Below, piece by piece: positions 4,731 through 7,772 of a stretch of DNA of 7,772 bases. Position 1 is the stretch's first letter. Every line of letters starts with the position of its first letter. The position numbers and the translations under genes were made by a program. The stretch covers positions 1 through 7,772 of the forward strand of contig CANREK010000054.1 of assembly GCA_947629605.1 (NCBI GenBank). The letters are read 5' to 3'. Source of the stretch: an uncultured Clostridia bacterium. Its GTDB lineage: Bacteria > Bacillota > Clostridia > Christensenellales > Borkfalkiaceae. The notes beneath the pieces are model-generated. The model ran no database searches. It saw only the letters and a program-made list of their open reading frames with translations, and was not told the DNA's origin.

Positions 4731-7133
4731 TCACCTCAATTCCGCGCCGAGGGTGGCGCCGAGCGCCTTGACGATCTTCTGGAAAAATCCGTCGACCATC
4801 TCGGAGGAGAGCCCCTTGTCGGCGTCGGGGTCGGGCGAAAAAGTCAATCGGAAGGCCATGCTCTTCTTATTGTCGCCGATCCGCTTGTCGCGGTAGACGT
4901 CGAAGAGCTCGGCCTTTTTCACGGCCTTGCAACTGCGGAGAATGCATTCCGTCATCTCGGCGCAAGTGACCTTTTCCTCCACGACGACGGCGAGATCCCG
5001 CTCCACATCGGGGAATTTTGGCAGGTTATGGTAGGAAATATCGCTCTTGAACTTCTTTTTCATGCCGTCGTAGTCAAGTTCGGCGACGTAGATCTTTTTG
5101 TCGAGAGCGAGCTCGGATGCGAGCTCGGGATGCAATTCACCGAGGAAGCCGACTTCCTTCTCCCCCATCCTGACGACGGCGGTGACGCCGGGGTGCAGGA
5201 AGGGCCGCTCGGCCTTGACAAAGGTGAGTTTGAGGTCGAACGCCGCGCCGACCGCCTCGACGGCGCCTTTGAGGTCGAAGAAATCACCCTCGCCCCACAC
5301 GGCGAGCACGGCCTTCTTTCTCTCCTCGGGCAACGTCTTTAAGGGGAGCTCGTCGGCGAGGTAGACGTTGGCGAGTTCGAACAGCCGTCCGCTCTCGTTG
5401 CCGCGGCGCACGTTTCTGACGACATTCCAAAGCATGCTCGGGAGCAAGATCGTCCGCATGACGGAGAGGTCCTCGCTGATGGGGTTGAGAATTTTGATGG
5501 CCCTGCGCTCGGGCGCATCGGCGGGAAGGCGGAGAAGGTCGAAGTCCTTGGGCGAATAGAAGGAATAGTTGCACGCCTCCGAGAACCCCTCGTGTTGCAG
5601 GGTGCGCTTGAATTTGAGTTCGGTCTCCTGCGCGGGGGTGAGCCCGCCCATCGTGACGGTGGCATTTTTCAAAAATGTGGGACTTATGTGCTCATAACCG
5701 TACATGCGGATGACCTCTTCGGCGAGGTCGGGCACACCGTCGACATCCACGCGGTAGAGGGGCACCGTGACGGAAAATGAGCCACCCATGTCCGTGACCC
5801 CGAACTCCAAACGCTCCAAAATGCCGTTTGTCTCCCCTCTCGGCACTTCGATCCCGAGCAGGGCATCGATGGCGGAATAATCGCCCGTGATGACCTTCTT
5901 TTCGAGGGGAAGGGCGCAGACGTCGGCGTGGTAGGAAGTCACCGTTCCACAGCCGAGCTCTTCCACGAGATGCAGGGCGCGTTGCATGCCGAAATCGGGG
6001 GTGTAGAGGGCGTCGACGCCCTTTTCGAAGCGGGCGGAGGAGTCCGACCTCTGCCCGAGGGCGCGGGAAGTCTTTCTCACGCTGTCGCGGGCGAAGGATG
6101 CCGCCTCAAAGAACACTTCGGCGGTATCATTCTTGATCTCGCTGTTGAGCCCGCCCATGATCCCGGCAAGCGCGACGGGGCGTTTTTCGTCACATATGAG
6201 CAGATTTTCGGGGTGAAGGGTGAACTCCTTTTCGTCGAGCGTGACGATCTTTTCCCCCTCTTCGGCGCGGCGCACGACGATCTCGCCGCCCGTCAAAAAG
6301 TTCCTGTCAAAGGCGTGCATGGGCTGTCCGATCTCCAAAAGGACATAGTTCGTGATGTCGACGATGTTCGAGATGGAGCGGATGCCGAGCAGGGCGAGAC
6401 GCCGCCTCATCCAAAGGGGCGAGGGGGCGATTTCAACATCTTTCACATAGTGGCCGATGTAGCGGGGACAGAGCTTGGGTTCGAGCACCGTGACGGGGAC
6501 TTTGACGGCCGTCTCTTCCTCCGCATGGCCGAGAGCGGGATAGCGGAGCGGTTTGTTTAAGACCGCGGCGACCTCGCGGGCGATGCCGAACACGCTCTGG
6601 CAATCGGGGCGGTTGGCGGTAACGGCGATGTCGAAGATGTAGTCGTCGATGCCGACGACCTTCCTTGCGTCCTCGCCGGGCACGGCTTCCTCGCCGAAGA
6701 TGAGGATGCCGTTGAACTCCGCACCCGCGTAGAAGTCATCGTTGATGCCGAGCTCTTCCCCCGAGCAGAACATGCCCTCGGAGACGACCCCGCGGAGCTT
6801 GCCCGTCTTGATTTTTTGCACCCCGTCCTCATGTTTTACGCTTGCGCCGTCGAGCGCGACGGGCACGAGGGCGCCCGCAAAGACGTTGGTCGCGGCGGTG
6901 ACGATCTGCTTTTCGCCATAGCTTCCGCAGTCCACACGGCAGACGGTGAGCCTGTCCGCATCGGGGTGTTTTTCACAGGTTAAGATCTTTCCGACGACGA
7001 CGTTTTCGACGCCCTCGCCGACATAGGTGAGCTCTTCGACCTCGAATCCGCACGAGAACAGCTTTGCCTGCAACTGTTCGGCGGTGATGTCGATGTCGAC
7101 ATATTCTTTGAGCCATGAATAAGGTACTTTCAT
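4731..7133 (-). CDS. pheT: Phenylalanine--tRNA ligase, beta subunit
   Basis: The complete protein is 800 residues, the usual bacterial PheT length. With PheS it forms the cytoplasmic alpha2-beta2 enzyme that charges tRNA-Phe; the beta chain binds tRNA and edits mischarged tyrosine. Visible in order are an N-terminal segment (MKVPYSWLKEYVDI), an EMAP/OB tRNA-binding domain about 40-150 (KHPDADRL at 55-62), the B3/B4 editing module about 210-400 (GQPMHAFD 269-276, GIMGG 324-328, EAASFARDSVRKTSRALG 343-360), B5 about 405-485 (PDLAEEVIRMYGY 468-480), the catalytic-like core about 490-690, and a C-terminal FDX-ACB anticodon-binding domain about 703-800. AAGGAG (7144-7139) lies 5 nt before the ATG and overlaps the pheS stop codon, so translation is probably coupled to pheS. 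No obvious intrinsic terminator follows the stop; only the repeat element lies beyond. There is no frameshift or missing block. Confidence 0.98.
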   Translation of the reverse strand: MKVPYSWLKEYVDIDITAEQLQAKLFSCGFEVEELTYVGEGVENVVVGKILTCEKHPDADRLTVCRVDCGSYGEKQIVTAATNVFAGALVPVALDGASVKHEDGVQKIKTGKLRGVVSEGMFCSGEELGINDDFYAGAEFNGILIFGEEAVPGEDARKVVGIDDYIFDIAVTANRPDCQSVFGIAREVAAVLNKPLRYPALGHAEEETAVKVPVTVLEPKLCPRYIGHYVKDVEIAPSPLWMRRRLALLGIRSISNIVDITNYVLLEIGQPMHAFDRNFLTGGEIVVRRAEEGEKIVTLDEKEFTLHPENLLICDEKRPVALAGIMGGLNSEIKNDTAEVFFEAASFARDSVRKTSRALGQRSDSSARFEKGVDALYTPDFGMQRALHLVEELGCGTVTSYHADVCALPLEKKVITGDYSAIDALLGIEVPRGETNGILERLEFGVTDMGGSFSVTVPLYRVDVDGVPDLAEEVIRMYGYEHISPTFLKNATVTMGGLTPAQETELKFKRTLQHEGFSEACNYSFYSPKDFDLLRLPADAPERRAIKILNPISEDLSVMRTILLPSMLWNVVRNVRRGNESGRLFELANVYLADELPLKTLPEERKKAVLAVWGEGDFFDLKGAVEAVGAAFDLKLTFVKAERPFLHPGVTAVVRMGEKEVGFLGELHPELASELALDKKIYVAELDYDGMKKKFKSDISYHNLPKFPDVERDLAVVVEEKVTCAEMTECILRSCKAVKKAELFDVYRDKRIGDNKKSMAFRLTFSPDPDADKGLSSEMVDGFFQKIVKALGATLGAELR

Positions 7134-7142
7134 ATTTACTCC

Positions 7143-7772
7143 TTAATCTCTGAATTGTTCCAAAAACCTCACGTCGTTTTCGGTGAGGAGTTTGATGTTA
7201 TTGACGCCGTATTTCAGCATGGCGATGCGCTCGATGCCCATGCCGAAGGCAAAGCCCGTGTACTCATCGGGGTCGACGCCGCAGTTTTCGAGCACGCGGC
7301 GGTTGACCATGCCCGCGCCGAGGACCTCGATCCAGCCCGTTCCCTTGCACAGGGAGCACCCCTTTCCGCCGCAGACATGACAGCTCACGTCGACCTCGAC
7401 CGAGGGTTCGGTAAAGGGGAAATAGCTCGGGCGCAGTCTCGTCTTACTGCTCGCGGAGAACATCGTCCTTGCAAATTGGTCGAGCATGCCTTGGAGATCG
7501 CAGAGCGTGATACCCTTGTCGACGACGAGCCCTTCCATCTGGTGGAACATGGGCGAGTGCGTCGCATCGTCGTCCGAACGGAACACCCGACCGGGCGAGA
7601 GCATCTTGATGGGCGGTTTTTTCCTCTCCATGAGCCGAATCTGCCCCGCGCTCGTCTGCGTGCGGAGGAGAAATTCATCGGTCAGATAGAACGTGTCCTG
7701 CATGTCGCGGGCGGGGTGGTCGGCGGGCGTGTTGAGCGCCGTGAAGTTGTAGTACTCGTTCTCGATCTCGGG
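7143..7772 (-). CDS. pheS: Phenylalanine--tRNA ligase, alpha subunit (partial, N-terminus outside window)
   Basis: The frame enters from the right edge and gives the last 209 residues of a subunit that is usually about 340 long, that is, the class II catalytic domain. It opens with PEIENEYYNFTALNTPADHP, a hallmark of PheS. Motif 2 follows (FRSDDDATHSPMFHQMEGL) with the Arg and Glu used for ATP and Phe activation, and motif 3 (GFAFGMGIERIAMLKYG) is near the C-terminus. Between them is a C-x2-C-x4-C-x2-C cluster (CHVCGGKGCSLC) before TGWIEVLGAGMV, as found in many Firmicutes PheS proteins and possibly zinc-binding. An internal ATG at 7703 is not the start, because conserved sequence continues upstream of it to the window edge. 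pheT starts 9 nt after its stop. The operon leader, where a T-box might lie, is outside the window. Confidence 0.97.
   Translation of the reverse strand, partial: PEIENEYYNFTALNTPADHPARDMQDTFYLTDEFLLRTQTSAGQIRLMERKKPPIKMLSPGRVFRSDDDATHSPMFHQMEGLVVDKGITLCDLQGMLDQFARTMFSASSKTRLRPSYFPFTEPSVEVDVSCHVCGGKGCSLCKGTGWIEVLGAGMVNRRVLENCGVDPDEYTGFAFGMGIERIAMLKYGVNNIKLLTENDVRFLEQFRD

Noticed and set aside
4659..6560. Long plus-strand frames at 4659-5342 and 5928-6560 antisense to pheT
   Set aside because: Both are shadows of an intact, full-length pheT.

Overview
The window looks like a chromosomal segment of a GC-rich, probably gut-associated and uncultured member of the Clostridia (Bacillota). This is an inference from four signs: an FGAC-type lipobox followed by CxxC cell-surface repeats, a Firmicutes-type EF-G paralogue, a pheS-pheT operon with a Cys-rich PheS, and GGGG/CCCC hairpin repeats between genes. 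Sigma-A signals are strong; two promoters match TTGACA-17-TATAAT exactly. No tRNA, rRNA, CRISPR array or transposase gene is visible.

Layout. (1) 1-1408, minus strand: the first 469 residues of a surface lipoprotein that runs off the left edge. It has a signal peptide, an acidic Pro-rich linker, a 40-residue CxxC/His repeat block and the start of a beta-sandwich-like domain. (2) 1409-1761: a divergent intergenic region with a consensus promoter and two adjacent leader hairpins for the lipoprotein, and a second promoter for the rightward gene. (3) 1762-3810, plus strand: a full-length EF-G paralogue with altered GTPase motifs, closed by a strong bidirectional terminator. (4) 3868-4110: a large imperfect palindrome made of nested hairpin repeats. 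(5) 4111-4561: a small divergent pair, a 73-aa XRE regulator (minus) and a 44-aa acidic microprotein (plus). They share a 94-bp control region with one consensus promoter and three operator-like 9-mers. (6) 4562-4730: a second inverted-repeat element. (7) 4731-7772, minus strand: pheT (complete) and pheS (C-terminal part), the phenylalanyl-tRNA synthetase operon.

How it fits together. pheST and the EF-G paralogue are translation genes. The lipoprotein is an envelope gene. The XRE/microprotein pair lies between two repeat elements of similar build, and its regulator gene is visibly less GC-rich than its neighbours, so it reads as an inserted accessory cassette. Its control region recalls a phage immunity switch: three sites of one family, one of them over the start of the rightward promoter, and a repressor message that may be leaderless. 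This cassette is the best candidate here for something undescribed. Its function cannot be read from the sequence.
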